A stretch of 64,000 nt of DNA from Streptomyces sp. NBC_00289 (GTDB taxonomy: Bacteria > Actinomycetota > Actinomycetes > Streptomycetales > Streptomycetaceae). A program made the position numbers and the translations under genes. Below the pieces are notes generated by a model that made no database searches, was not told the origin of the DNA, and saw only the letters and a list, made by a program, of their open reading frames with translations. Location of the stretch: positions 4,092,001 through 4,156,000 of the forward strand of contig NZ_CP108046.1 of assembly GCF_041435115.1 (NCBI RefSeq). Direction: 5' to 3'. Numbering within the stretch: position 1 is the stretch's first letter; each line of letters starts with the position of its first letter. This document shows positions 7,273 to 15,489 of the stretch, in pieces.

Positions 7273-8745
7273 ATGCGCACGACTCTGCGCGCGCTTCGCG
7301 CTCTCCTGCTGCTCGCCAGCCTGTTCATGCTGCGCACTCCGCGCGGCGAGACCAGGGCGGGCCTGCCCGTCACGGAGACCGACGAGCCGGAACTGTGGCG
7401 CACCGTGCGGGAACTGGCCGACCGGGTCGGCACCCGTGCCCCCTCCCACATCCTCCTCACCGCCGACGTCGACGCCGCCGTGACCGAGGACGCCCGTCTG
7501 CTCGGGCTGCTGCCCGGACCGCGCAGGCTCCACCTCGGCGTACCCCTGGTGCAGGGTTTGTCGGAGGCGCAGCTGCGGGCCGTCCTCGCCCACGAACTGG
7601 GCCACCACGCCGAAGCCGACACCCGCCTCGCCACCCTCGCCGTGCGCGGCCGCGCCCAGGTCCTGCACACCGTCGCGCACTTCGAGCAGCGGGCCGCCAG
7701 GGCGAAGGCCCGCGAGCAGCTCCGACAGGAGAGGAGGAACAGCGGAGGCAAGGCCGGGGGAAGGAAGACCGCGGAGGCCGACACCGTCCACGCGGGCATC
7801 ACCCACCGCACGACGGCCAGGATCCACACCGCCTACGCCAGGCTGTACCTCCGCTCCACGCTCGCCGTCGCCCGCCGTCAGGAGTACGCCGCCGACGACG
7901 CCGCCGTCCGGATCGCCGGCCGGGACGCCACCGCGTCGGCACTGAGTGAGATCCCCGTGCTGGAGGCCGCGTTCGGGTTCTACATGGACAACTACGCCAC
8001 GCTGGGCTCGGGCTCCGGGCTGCTGCCGCCGCGCGGCGAGGTGTACGGCGGCTTCGGCCGGATGCTCACCGCCCGCCAACTCGAGGTGGCCGGGCTGCGC
8101 GCGGAACTCCCCGTCGAGCCCTCGTCGCCGTACGACTCCCATCCGCCGGCGGCCGACCGCGTCCGCCGGATCGAGGAACTGCCCGCGGACGGGCGCACGA
8201 ACGAGGCCCGGGGCGCGGCCCTCAGCCTCCTGTCCGACCCGGAGCGGATCATGCCCGCCCTGGAGGACACCTGCCTGGCCGACGACATACGACGCTTCGA
8301 ACGCACCCGGGACTGGCAGGAACTGCTCGACCGCTCGATGACCGCCTCGCTCGCCTCCCGCAGCACACCCCTGCAGCAGGCGCTCGCGCTGTACACAGAG
8401 GACCGGCCGACGGTACCCGCGCTGCTCCGGGTGATCGAGGACGGCCGGCTGTGGCAGTTGGCGAAGCGGCTGCCACTGTCCGACCACGCGGGGGCCGTGC
8501 ACGGACACGCCTTCCGCGAGTTCGTCCGCCCCACCCTGCACAAGTCGCTGAGCAGGATGGCCCTGGCCGAACTCAGCGCACGTTCGCTGCTGCGCTGGGA
8601 GTTCTCCTGGGAACGGGCGGCCGTCCCGCACCTGCGCCCCACCGCCGTCGGCACCGGGACCGACCTCGACGCGGCGGTCGTGTCGGCCGTCGCCGACGCC
8701 CCCGACACGGCCCCGCTGCGGGCGCTGCTGGCCGGCGGCGCCTGA
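7273..8745 (+). CDS. M48-family zinc metalloprotease
   Basis: A 490-residue protein. The HExxH zinc motif is HELGH at 107-111, and the third ligand is likely E204 in RRQEYAADDAA, the spacing of HtpX/Ste24-type M48 peptidases. The N-terminus has a short hydrophobic stretch (ALLLLASLFML) that may anchor or export it. The region after 210 is a long helical domain with SHPPAADRVRRIEEL, a motif commonly seen after the catalytic part in actinobacterial M48 enzymes. It probably cleaves misfolded membrane or envelope proteins. The start at 7273 directly precedes the hydrophobic segment. Confidence 0.82.
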   Translation: MRTTLRALRALLLLASLFMLRTPRGETRAGLPVTETDEPELWRTVRELADRVGTRAPSHILLTADVDAAVTEDARLLGLLPGPRRLHLGVPLVQGLSEAQLRAVLAHELGHHAEADTRLATLAVRGRAQVLHTVAHFEQRAARAKAREQLRQERRNSGGKAGGRKTAEADTVHAGITHRTTARIHTAYARLYLRSTLAVARRQEYAADDAAVRIAGRDATASALSEIPVLEAAFGFYMDNYATLGSGSGLLPPRGEVYGGFGRMLTARQLEVAGLRAELPVEPSSPYDSHPPAADRVRRIEELPADGRTNEARGAALSLLSDPERIMPALEDTCLADDIRRFERTRDWQELLDRSMTASLASRSTPLQQALALYTEDRPTVPALLRVIEDGRLWQLAKRLPLSDHAGAVHGHAFREFVRPTLHKSLSRMALAELSARSLLRWEFSWERAAVPHLRPTAVGTGTDLDAAVVSAVADAPDTAPLRALLAGGA

Positions 8746-8902
8746 AACCCGCCGCACGACCGGCGGACCGGCGCCACCCGGAACGAGTTGAGCGCCGCCG
8801 CCGGCCGGCGCGAGCACGGTGGCGAGACCGGCCGCCGCCCGCCGGAAACCGGAATGCCGAGCCGGTGGGCAGCGAGCGATGCCGGTGTGACGCAGGTACC
8901 CA

Positions 8903-8908
8903 TAGGGT
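8903..8908 (+). promoter_or_regulatory. -10 box of a probably leaderless promoter
   Basis: TAGGGT lies six nucleotides before the GTG start of the AI-2E-family gene. Transcription would begin at or next to the start codon, giving a leaderless mRNA. No ribosome-binding site is visible, consistent with this. Confidence 0.5.
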
Positions 8909-8914
8909 GCTTGC

Positions 8915-10030
8915 GTGACTGCCACCTTGAGTTCCACGAAAGCACGCGCCGCGCTCCGCACGTCGGCGCGTGCCTCCGCGGAGTTGCTGCTCATATTCCT
9001 GATGCTCGCGGTGACCTTGTGGGTCCTGGGCCGGATGTGGTCGGTCGTCTGGCCGCTCGTGGTCGGTCTGCTTCTGACCACACTGACCTGGCCACCGACC
9101 CGTTTCCTGCGCCGTCGCGGCTGGAAACCCGCCCTCGCCGCTTCGGCCGTGACCGTGCTGTTCCTCCTGGTCGTCCTGGGCGTCGTGGCACTGATCGCGG
9201 TGCCCGTGGCCTCCCAGTCCGGCGAGCTGACCGACGGCGTCAGCGACGGCATCCAGAAGTTGCGCGAGTGGGCCGCCGGGCCGCCGTTGAACATCGGTGA
9301 CGCCCAGATCAACAAGGCCTTCGACACCGCGGTCTCCCGCGCCCAGGACGGCCTCGGCAGCATGGTCGGCACTGTCGTCACGGGAGTGAGCACCGTGGTG
9401 AACGGCTTGGTCACCGCCGTCCTGGCCCTCTTCCTGATGTTCTTCTTCCTCAAGGACGGCCCGCGGTTCCTGCCCTGGCTTGCCCGTCAGCTGCCCGGTC
9501 GGCTCGCCACCGACGTCCCGACCGTGGCCGCGCGCAGCTGGGACACCCTGGGAGCGTTCGTGCGCTCCCAGGCGGCCGTCGGCCTGCTCGACGCCGTCCT
9601 GATCGGCCTGGGCCTCTGGATTGTGGGGGTACCGCTGGTGCTCCCACTGGCGGTGCTGACCTTCGTCTCCGCGTTCGTGCCGATCATTGGCGCCCTGTTC
9701 GCCGGTTTCGTCGCGGTTCTCATCGCGCTGGTGTCCAACGGCCTCACGGACGCGTTGATCGTGCTGGCCATCATCGTCGGGGTGCAGCAGCTCGAGGGCA
9801 ACGTCTTCCAGCCCATGATCCAAAGCCGTGGGCTCGGCCTCCACGCGGCAGTGATCCTGCTGGCGGTGACGTTGGGCGGCAGTCTGGCCGGCGTCGTGGG
9901 CAGTCTGCTCGCCGTACCGATCGCCGCGCTGATCGCGGTGGTCTGGGCCTACGTGCGAGAGCAGCTCCGAGAACCGCCGTCACACCCGGGGCCCGACGAC
10001 TCGACCGCGGGCGCCGCCGCCCCGTCCTAG
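8915..10030 (+). CDS. AI-2E family transporter (UPF0118 / PerM-like permease)
   Basis: A 371-residue polytopic membrane protein. It has a pair of helices near the N-terminus (residues 25-65), another at about 75-100, a soluble loop (about 105-165), then four or five helices to residue 345. The region VGVPLVLPLAVLTFVSAFVPIIGALFAG and the later GVQQLEGNVFQPMIQSRGLGLHA are the family signature. The family includes proteins proposed to export AI-2 and sodium/proton antiporters, so the substrate is open. The GTG start is supported by the -10 box 6 nt upstream. The C-terminal tail is polar and disordered. Confidence 0.88.
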   Translation: MTATLSSTKARAALRTSARASAELLLIFLMLAVTLWVLGRMWSVVWPLVVGLLLTTLTWPPTRFLRRRGWKPALAASAVTVLFLLVVLGVVALIAVPVASQSGELTDGVSDGIQKLREWAAGPPLNIGDAQINKAFDTAVSRAQDGLGSMVGTVVTGVSTVVNGLVTAVLALFLMFFFLKDGPRFLPWLARQLPGRLATDVPTVAARSWDTLGAFVRSQAAVGLLDAVLIGLGLWIVGVPLVLPLAVLTFVSAFVPIIGALFAGFVAVLIALVSNGLTDALIVLAIIVGVQQLEGNVFQPMIQSRGLGLHAAVILLAVTLGGSLAGVVGSLLAVPIAALIAVVWAYVREQLREPPSHPGPDDSTAGAAAPS

Positions 10031-10181
10031 GTCTACGCATGCGCGCCTTCGTCACCGTTTCCGTTGGCGTGCGGAGCACCGACAACCGGCACGGTGCTGC
10101 GCCGGACGCTGTTCTGCGCCGCGGCGACCGCCCACCGAAATTCAGTGGCCGCCCGACCGAGCCGAACCCACGCCGTACGCC

Positions 10182-10373
10182 ATGGAAGAACCCCAACGCG
10201 GGATCCGTGCGGCCCACACGGGGGCCACTGTCATCGTCTACCAGGCCTACCCGCCGGAGATCGACCTGCCGACCGCCCGCGAGGGCCGTTTCCCGGGCGG
10301 GTGGAAGCGGGACAGGATGACGTGGGTCATCAAGCCGCGCTCACAACCCTCGTCCAGCACAGAAGCTCTGTAA
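10182..10373 (+). pseudogene. N-terminal fragment of a DUF4291-family protein, cut by the island
   Basis: The first 52 residues (starting MEEPQRGIRA, then VIVYQAYPPEIDLPTAREGRF and WKRDRMTW) read as the beginning of a DUF4291 protein, whose members are usually about 190-210 residues. After the conserved Met-Thr-Trp the frame enters a repeat copy and reads Val-Ile-Lys-Pro-Arg-Ser, ending at a stop at 10371-10373. Family members read TW-IKP here, so one extra codon marks the junction. The missing C-terminal two thirds, in the same orientation, is found at 15490. Family recall is from memory; alignment would settle it. Confidence 0.75.
10317..10345. repeat. Palindromic island repeat, copy A (left boundary)
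   Basis: TGGGTCATCAAGCCGCGC then TCACA corresponds to the centre and right arm of the perfect hairpin at 12696-12738. The left arm is degenerate, apart from a local ATGAC/GTCAT pairing. It lies exactly where the DUF4291 reading frame breaks and about 40 bp past the stop of the nuclease-TerD gene on the other strand. Confidence 0.7.
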
Positions 10374-10385
10374 CCCAGATGGGCT

Positions 10386-12446
10386 CTACTCCACTTCGAT
10401 GCCGAAATCCCGAACAAGTGCCTCCAGGCCACCCGTGTAGCCCCTGCCGCCCAGGACGAAGTCCCAGTCTCCGTTCGACCTTCGACGGAAGGAGCCGAGT
10501 ACCAGGGCGGTTTCGCGCGGCTGGCCGTCGGAGACGTCAAGTTGCCCCAGCTCAGCGAGCCCTGGGTCGCGTAGGCGGATGCATGCGTCCGTGAAGCCGG
10601 AGAGGTCGGCGTCCGGGTTGACCTCTGGGTCGATGGCGGCCACGAGTACGAACCGGTCAGCCTCGTCGGGCAACCCGTCGAACGAGACACAGATCGCGGC
10701 CTTGTCAGGTGCAGTGGCGGGAAGGGCGCGCACTGAGCCGTCCGGCGTCCGCGAGTTGTTGAAGAAGACGAAGTGGTCGTCGCTGAGGACCCGGTTGCCA
10801 CGGCAGACGAGAGCACACACGTCCAAGGCGACACTTCCGGTCCACGACATACCCAAGACGTTGTAATCATCGGGCAGCCGAGTGTTCGGCCCCGAGGGCG
10901 TCGCCTGTGCTGAGACCTGCTGACCACGCTCCCCCAGTCGCCCACGCAGCCCATGGCGATGCAACAGATCGACGAGTTCAGAACCTGCAATGAGTTCCAG
11001 TGGCTTGCCGTTGGCGAAGGTGTGTGAGCCGGGCCCGAATCCCGACGTCGTCACGAGGACACCCTTGTTGGCGCCGGCGTCCTGAACGGTTCCGTACAAG
11101 TCCCGCACAGCGGTGGGCGGCACCGTGCTGCGGTATCGCTTCACCTGCACCACAATCTTGCCGCCTCGGATCGGCGTCGGATCCAGCGCATCGACGTCCA
11201 CACCGCCGTCGTTGGACCGCTGGGTGGTCACCGCCTGCATCCCCATGGCACGGAAAAGATCGGCAACGAGATTCTCGAAGGCGATCGGGTCCATGGCAAA
11301 CAGGTCTGGCTCCTCATCGCTGCCGTGGGAGACAACGCGGTTCCCGACCTCTTGTGGCCGCCTGCTCGGCCGCACGGGCGTGAGTTGGTCCGGTCGCACC
11401 GAGATCTGCCCGCGCAGTGCGTCGGCCAGGCAACTACCTGCGTCGACCTGCGCCAGGTGCAAGTCACGGAACGACGAGCGCGCGGCCATGACGGTTGCGA
11501 GGAAGATATGCCCCGGTCGGCCCGTCGTAGGGTCATGCCCATCGACGAACCCGTTCAAGGCCACTGACTCAAGCGCACCCAGCTCATCTGCGCCGAACAG
11601 CTCGTGCAGTACGAGAAGCATGCACTGGGCCAACACCTCCCCGTACAGAGCCCGGCGCTGGCCCATCGGACGAGGAGTCTCCTTGTCCTGGTCGACCCCG
11701 GACATGTACCGAACGGCCTTGACCTCCGGCACGATGCTGTAAGCGGGCAACTCCCAATCCAGCACCAACTGCCGTGCTGCCGGGTCGTAGGCAGCTGCCA
11801 CCTGCCGCGGGAATCCTTCCGGCCATGCCGTCGAGGCGTAGAGGGCGGCAGTGAAGTACTCGATCACGGAATCGGGATCCTGGCGCCTCACGCCTTCGGT
11901 TATCGCACCGATGCCGGCGTTGTGCAGCCGTACATCTGCCAGCTGGGCATCGACCCACTGCTGGTACTCCCGCTGGTACGACGCCAGTTGTTGCTGCCGC
12001 TGAGCCTCCGCCGCCTGGGCAGCCTGCCAGTCACGCTCGAAGCGTGCTCGTGCTTCGGCCTGCGCCTGGGCCCTGCGACTCGCCGTCCAGCCGCTCTGTG
12101 TTTGGTAGTGACTGAAATCCGGCATGGGCACCGGCTGCGCCAATGGCCCTGGAGCGAAGGGTTGGACGTCCTCAGGTCGCATGAGAGAGACAGCCCTGAA
12201 AGCTGGAGCCCGGCAACCCGAGGCAAGTAGACCTTGCAACGACGCGACCTGAGCGTCCAACTCCTCCGTGCGCCGTAGAGCCTCTGCCTGTCGGTACTCA
12301 CGATGGCTCTGTGCAGCTCGCCGTTGGTAGGCCCGCGCTTGCTGCTCGTGCTGTCTCCGCCGTCTGGCTTCGGCTTCCAACTGGCGCTGCTGCTGCCGTT
12401 GCATCTCAGCCCAGACGCCGACAGAACCACTAGAGCGACGACTCAT
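10386..12446 (-). CDS. Mrr-type restriction endonuclease-TerD domain fusion with N-terminal coiled coil
   Basis: A 686-residue protein. Residues about 12-170 are Gln/Arg/Glu-rich and predicted coiled coil. Residues 180-350 form a conserved-looking globular region I cannot name. Residues about 385-500 are an Mrr-like PD-(D/E)xK nuclease: a helix with DPIAFENLVADLF, then GGVDVDA (D417) and VVQVKRY (Q434, K436). Residues 527-686 are a TerD domain: LGMSW, LDVCAL, then SDDHFVFFNN and PDGSV, its calcium-binding-type loops. Known biology of the families suggests DNA cleavage linked to tellurite/phage stress signalling. The ATG at 12446 follows GGGGAGG. Codon use is less G/C-biased than in neighbouring genes, suggesting transfer. 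Confidence 0.85.
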   Translation of the reverse strand: MSRRSSGSVGVWAEMQRQQQRQLEAEARRRRQHEQQARAYQRRAAQSHREYRQAEALRRTEELDAQVASLQGLLASGCRAPAFRAVSLMRPEDVQPFAPGPLAQPVPMPDFSHYQTQSGWTASRRAQAQAEARARFERDWQAAQAAEAQRQQQLASYQREYQQWVDAQLADVRLHNAGIGAITEGVRRQDPDSVIEYFTAALYASTAWPEGFPRQVAAAYDPAARQLVLDWELPAYSIVPEVKAVRYMSGVDQDKETPRPMGQRRALYGEVLAQCMLLVLHELFGADELGALESVALNGFVDGHDPTTGRPGHIFLATVMAARSSFRDLHLAQVDAGSCLADALRGQISVRPDQLTPVRPSRRPQEVGNRVVSHGSDEEPDLFAMDPIAFENLVADLFRAMGMQAVTTQRSNDGGVDVDALDPTPIRGGKIVVQVKRYRSTVPPTAVRDLYGTVQDAGANKGVLVTTSGFGPGSHTFANGKPLELIAGSELVDLLHRHGLRGRLGERGQQVSAQATPSGPNTRLPDDYNVLGMSWTGSVALDVCALVCRGNRVLSDDHFVFFNNSRTPDGSVRALPATAPDKAAICVSFDGLPDEADRFVLVAAIDPEVNPDADLSGFTDACIRLRDPGLAELGQLDVSDGQPRETALVLGSFRRRSNGDWDFVLGGRGYTGGLEALVRDFGIEVE

Positions 12447-12819
12447 GTCCTGCAGGCCCTCCCCAAAACGGGGGCAGCCGAACGGCACTTTGGTTGTCCC
12501 CGCAACCAGCTGTAACGAGACGACTCTATCCAGCAATCGCCATCTCGCATATCCACTCGTCAAAGGTAGCCCGCTCCCGCCATCCCCGCAGGTCAACGTG
12601 ACTGGAGGGTAACTAGCATCCGCGCAAGGGCGCAGTACCCAAGCTGACTCTTTTCCCAGCGCTTGTCCCGGTGTGCGCACCCGCGACAGAAAGGTCTGTG
12701 AACGCGGCTTGACCTGGGTCATGAAGCCGCGTTCACAGCCTCCAGGGACCTGTACCTGACCGGTGGCCTGTATCAACCCCCTTGGGCGTGCCCGCCGAGG
12801 GATGGATCATGGCCGCGTG
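12447..12819. other. Divergent intergenic region of the island
   Basis: These 373 bp separate the nuclease-TerD gene (leftward) from the unknown gene at 12820 (rightward). The only clear structure is the perfect hairpin repeat at 12696-12738. The base composition is visibly more A/T-rich than core intergenic DNA. No further gene is supported, and I could not place promoters with confidence. Confidence 0.6.
12696..12738. repeat. Palindromic island repeat, copy B (perfect hairpin)
   Basis: CTGTGAACGCGGCTT (12696-12710) and AAGCCGCGTTCACAG (12724-12738) are exact reverse complements around the 13-nt centre GACCTGGGTCATG. The position between divergent genes argues against a simple terminator. 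The same sequence recurs at 14091 and, as a half copy, at 10317. Confidence 0.85.
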
Positions 12820-13476
12820 ATGAAGTGGCCGAAGAAGGAAGCTCTGGTCGAGCAGCCGGATTGTGAGCCGGAACTCTCCGCGTACCAACAATCGATGCGA
12901 AAGAGGCTCCTCGCGGCCCCCGTAGTGCCAGCGCCCGAGCCCTGGCAGCGCATCGCCTACGTCCCTGTCGGCGGACTACTCGGGATCGGTTTCGCGTCGC
13001 ATCCGGACACCCGAGACGACTTGGTGATGGTCGTCTCGCACGATGGTCACGGCCTCTTCGACGCCGTCACGGGGGAGAAGATCGCCCGGAACCGCGACCC
13101 CGACCCCGAGGACAGCACCCCTGACGCAGACGCCGATCTGTCGTGTCCTGGCTTGGGACCGGTTGCCGGAGGCAGAGTGCGCATCGCCGGGCTCTTCGGG
13201 GGAGGACTGCACACGACTACCGCGGGCGGCTGGGCTCTGGAGGTCGTCGCCCCGGCCTGGCCCAACGAGCGTGTTCTGCTCTCCCGTGGCAGCGGACTGC
13301 CCCACTCCGGTCCATACGGTGAGCGATGGTGGCACATCTTCCACTCCAACTACTCCGAGCTCCGAGCTGTCGGTTTCTCGCCCTCCGGGCAGACCCTTGC
13401 CGTAGCGACGAGCAGCGATCTGTCGCTGTGGACTCGCCGGACCGGCCACAGCCGCAGTAGTGGTGCTGAAGCCTGA
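12820..13476 (+). CDS. Unknown protein, possibly beta-propeller-like
   Basis: 218 residues from the ATG at 12820 (Met-Lys-Trp-Pro-Lys-Lys); GTG 12817 and ATG 12802 are alternative starts and no ribosome site decides among them. The body contains two WD-like phrases, DDLVMVVSHDGHGLFDAVTGEKIAR and AVGFSPSGQTLAVATSSDLSLW, suggesting a short WD40-like fold. There is no signal peptide or membrane helix. It lies within the island, between repeat copies B and C, diverging from the nuclease-TerD gene. No function can be assigned. Confidence 0.6.
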   Translation: MKWPKKEALVEQPDCEPELSAYQQSMRKRLLAAPVVPAPEPWQRIAYVPVGGLLGIGFASHPDTRDDLVMVVSHDGHGLFDAVTGEKIARNRDPDPEDSTPDADADLSCPGLGPVAGGRVRIAGLFGGGLHTTTAGGWALEVVAPAWPNERVLLSRGSGLPHSGPYGERWWHIFHSNYSELRAVGFSPSGQTLAVATSSDLSLWTRRTGHSRSSGAEA

Positions 13477-13756
13477 CTGAACGGGGCTCGACTCACCGCG
13501 AGCGCCGCCTTCCCAGAGCCCTTCATGTCACGGCCTCAATGGCGGGGGAAGGTGCCGACCCAGGCTGCACTGCTCCACGTCGAGGGTGTCTCGTGGCGCA
13601 CCTGCGCAGGGCCTTGGCCCTTGCCGGCGGCCGCCGTTCGGATCACCCAAGGCGGCCCTTCAGGTGATTGGCGGACACCCCATGAGCCAGACAGCCGTCG
13701 CAGGGGTACGACCTCTCAGCAGAGGACCGAACCCAGATGCCGTGAGGAGCTTGGGG

Positions 13757-14041
13757 ATGTACGCAGCAGTCCGGCGGTACGAAGGGGTAACAGATTCGGC
13801 CGAGGCGGCACGTCTCGTGAACGAGGGGTTCGTGCCGCTCATGCGCCAAGTCTCCGGCTTCGTGGCCTACTACTGGATCGATACCGGGGAAGGAGTGATG
13901 GTCTCCACCAGCATCTTCGAGGACCAGGCCGGTGCCGAAGAATCGATCTCGAGGGCTGCGAACTTCGTGCGGGACAACCTGGCGTCACTGCTTCCCAACC
14001 CTCCCGAGGTCATGGCCGGCAACGTGGTGGCTTCCGCATGA
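13757..14041 (+). CDS. Small ABM-like (dimeric alpha/beta barrel) protein
   Basis: A 94-residue protein beginning MYAAVRRYEG, with a central RQVSGFVAYYWIDTGEGVMVSTSIFEDQAGAEES. This is the beta-alpha-beta pattern of antibiotic-biosynthesis-monooxygenase/EthD-like ferredoxin folds. The ATG at 13757 is preceded by GTGAGGAG at 7-nt spacing, which rules against the longer in-frame starts at 13586 and 13682. It lies between repeat copies B and C. Whether it is an enzyme, a haem handler or a ligand sensor cannot be told. Confidence 0.65.
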   Translation: MYAAVRRYEGVTDSAEAARLVNEGFVPLMRQVSGFVAYYWIDTGEGVMVSTSIFEDQAGAEESISRAANFVRDNLASLLPNPPEVMAGNVVASA

Positions 14042-14090
14042 CAGCGTTCGGACCAGCCACGTGAGGAGTTCCCATCGGCAGCAAAGAGGG

Positions 14091-14126
14091 CTGTGAACGC
14101 GGCTTGACCTGGATCAAGCCGCGCTC
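14091..14126. repeat. Palindromic island repeat, copy C
   Basis: CTGTGAACGCGGCTTGACCTGG is shared with copy B (20 bases quoted as two blocks: CTGTGAACGCGG, CTTGACCTGG). GAACGCGGCTTGA (14095-14107) pairs with TCAAGCCGCGCTC (14114-14126) with one mismatch around CCTGGA. The centre TGGATCAAGCCG would encode Trp-Ile-Lys-Pro, the very motif at which DUF4291 is broken. Its position 50 bp after a stop codon would also allow terminator activity. Confidence 0.8.
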
Positions 14127-14172
14127 GGACTGCGAGGAGCCTGCTGCGCTCGGCACTCACCACCCCGCAGGA

Positions 14173-14178
14173 GATAAT
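14173..14178 (+). promoter_or_regulatory. Candidate -10 box for the GNAT-AAA+ gene
   Basis: GATAAT lies 26 nt before the ATG, followed by AGGTGAGG as a ribosome site. No good -35 is seen upstream, where repeat copy C lies. Confidence 0.35.
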
Positions 14179-14204
14179 GAGGGTTCGCCGCGGTAGGTGA
14201 GGTG

Positions 14205-15488
14205 ATGGCGGTGCCCCTCTGGCATCTGCGCGACTACCACGATGACGATCTTGACCAGGCCATCGAGATCTGGGACCAGAGCCGTCAGGCCGACGAGGAC
14301 CGGGTGTTTCCAGTCTCCGAGGTGATGGCCGCGGCCAAGGCCGGTCAGACGGCGGTGGTCGCGGTGGTCGGCGACGAACTGGTGGGCATGGCCGTGGCAC
14401 AGGCCTATGGCAGGCGAGGGTGGATTCTCCTGGTGGCACTCGCCTCCCGCTGGCGCGAGCTCGGGATCGGCAGTGCTCTCCTCGCCGAGCTCGAACGGCG
14501 CCTGCGGTCCCTGGGCGTGCGCCACATCAGCGCGCTGCTGCCCGCCAACGTCGCCGGCACGAAGGCTCTGGAGAACTCCGGCTACCAGTCCCGCGACGGC
14601 CTGACCTACTACGAGAAGCTCGAACCGCCCGGAGCCCCCAACGCCGAAGTCCTCGCGTCTCTGGGCGGCCGGATGCTGCTCGGGGGGCTGTGGGACGCCA
14701 TGGCCGGCATGGAGCGGGAGAAACAGGTCATCGAGCGCCGGGTCGTGCTTCCGCTGACGGAGCCCGCGCTGGCCGACCGTTACGGGGTCGTCCCTCCGAA
14801 GGCCATCATCCTGTTCGGTCCTCCCGGCACCGGGAAGACCAGCTTCGCCAAGGCGGTCGCCTCCCGGCTCGGCTGGCCGTTCGTGGAGCTCTTCCCCTCC
14901 CGGCTCGCGGCCGACACGAGCGAGGGGCTGGCCACGGCGCTGCGGGAGGTCTTCGCGGACCTGGCGGAACTCGACTCGGTGCTGCTCTTCATCGACGAGG
15001 TCGAGGAGATCGCGGGGGTCCGGTCCGGGAAAGCAGTCGATCCGGGACATGGGGTGACCAACGAGTTGCTCAAACTGATCCCTGTCTTCCGCGAACACGA
15101 CGCACGGCTGCTGGCCTGTGCCACCAACTCCGTGCGCTCTCTCGACCCGGCTTTCCTGAGGCCGGGCCGGTTCGACTACGTCATTCCCGTCGGCCCACCC
15201 GACCCGGCCGCCCGCGCGGCGATCTGGGCCCGCTATCTCAGGGCCGCCGGTGACTCGGTGGACCTCATGCAGCTGGTCGAGGCCAGCGAGTTGTTCACCC
15301 CGGCCGACATCGAATTCGCTGCCCGCAAGGGCGCGCAGGCGGCGTTCGAGCGCGAGGTCGCACAGCGTAAGGACCGACCGGCCACCACCGATGACTTCAT
15401 GACCGCCATCGCCGACACCCGGCCGACGCTCACAGCACAGGCGATCAAGGAGTTCACCGAGGACATCGAGAAGTACAGTCGACTGTGA
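14205..15488 (+). CDS. GNAT acetyltransferase-AAA+ ATPase fusion protein
   Basis: A 427-residue protein. Residues 1-140 are a GNAT domain with the acetyl-CoA loop RELGIG (84-89) and a closing ALENSGYQSRDGLTYYEKL. Residues about 165-427 are an AAA+ ATPase: Walker A GPPGTGKT (205-212), Walker B LLFIDEVEE (260-268), sensor/arginine region ATNSVRSLDPAFLRPGRFD, and a C-terminal lid helix region. The family layout resembles FtsH/CDC48-type remodelling ATPases. Acetylation coupled to protein unfolding is an inference. The start is supported by AGGTGAGG. It is the last gene before the C-terminal DUF4291 fragment, whose frame begins essentially at its stop codon. Confidence 0.85.
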   Translation: MAVPLWHLRDYHDDDLDQAIEIWDQSRQADEDRVFPVSEVMAAAKAGQTAVVAVVGDELVGMAVAQAYGRRGWILLVALASRWRELGIGSALLAELERRLRSLGVRHISALLPANVAGTKALENSGYQSRDGLTYYEKLEPPGAPNAEVLASLGGRMLLGGLWDAMAGMEREKQVIERRVVLPLTEPALADRYGVVPPKAIILFGPPGTGKTSFAKAVASRLGWPFVELFPSRLAADTSEGLATALREVFADLAELDSVLLFIDEVEEIAGVRSGKAVDPGHGVTNELLKLIPVFREHDARLLACATNSVRSLDPAFLRPGRFDYVIPVGPPDPAARAAIWARYLRAAGDSVDLMQLVEASELFTPADIEFAARKGAQAAFEREVAQRKDRPATTDDFMTAIADTRPTLTAQAIKEFTEDIEKYSRL

Positions 15489-15489
15489 G

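Noticed and set aside
10182..10373. Complete 63-residue gene
   Set aside because: The sequence is the start of a longer family and ends inside repeat DNA; better called a fragment.
12696..12738. Simple transcription terminator
   Set aside because: It lies between two divergent start regions, so neither gene ends there; kept as a repeat, though the related copy at 14091 could double as a terminator.
12447..12776. Longer N-terminus for the nuclease-TerD protein (start at 12776)
   Set aside because: The extra 110 codons run through the hairpin repeat and have no protein-like character; a strong GGGGAGG precedes the ATG at 12446.
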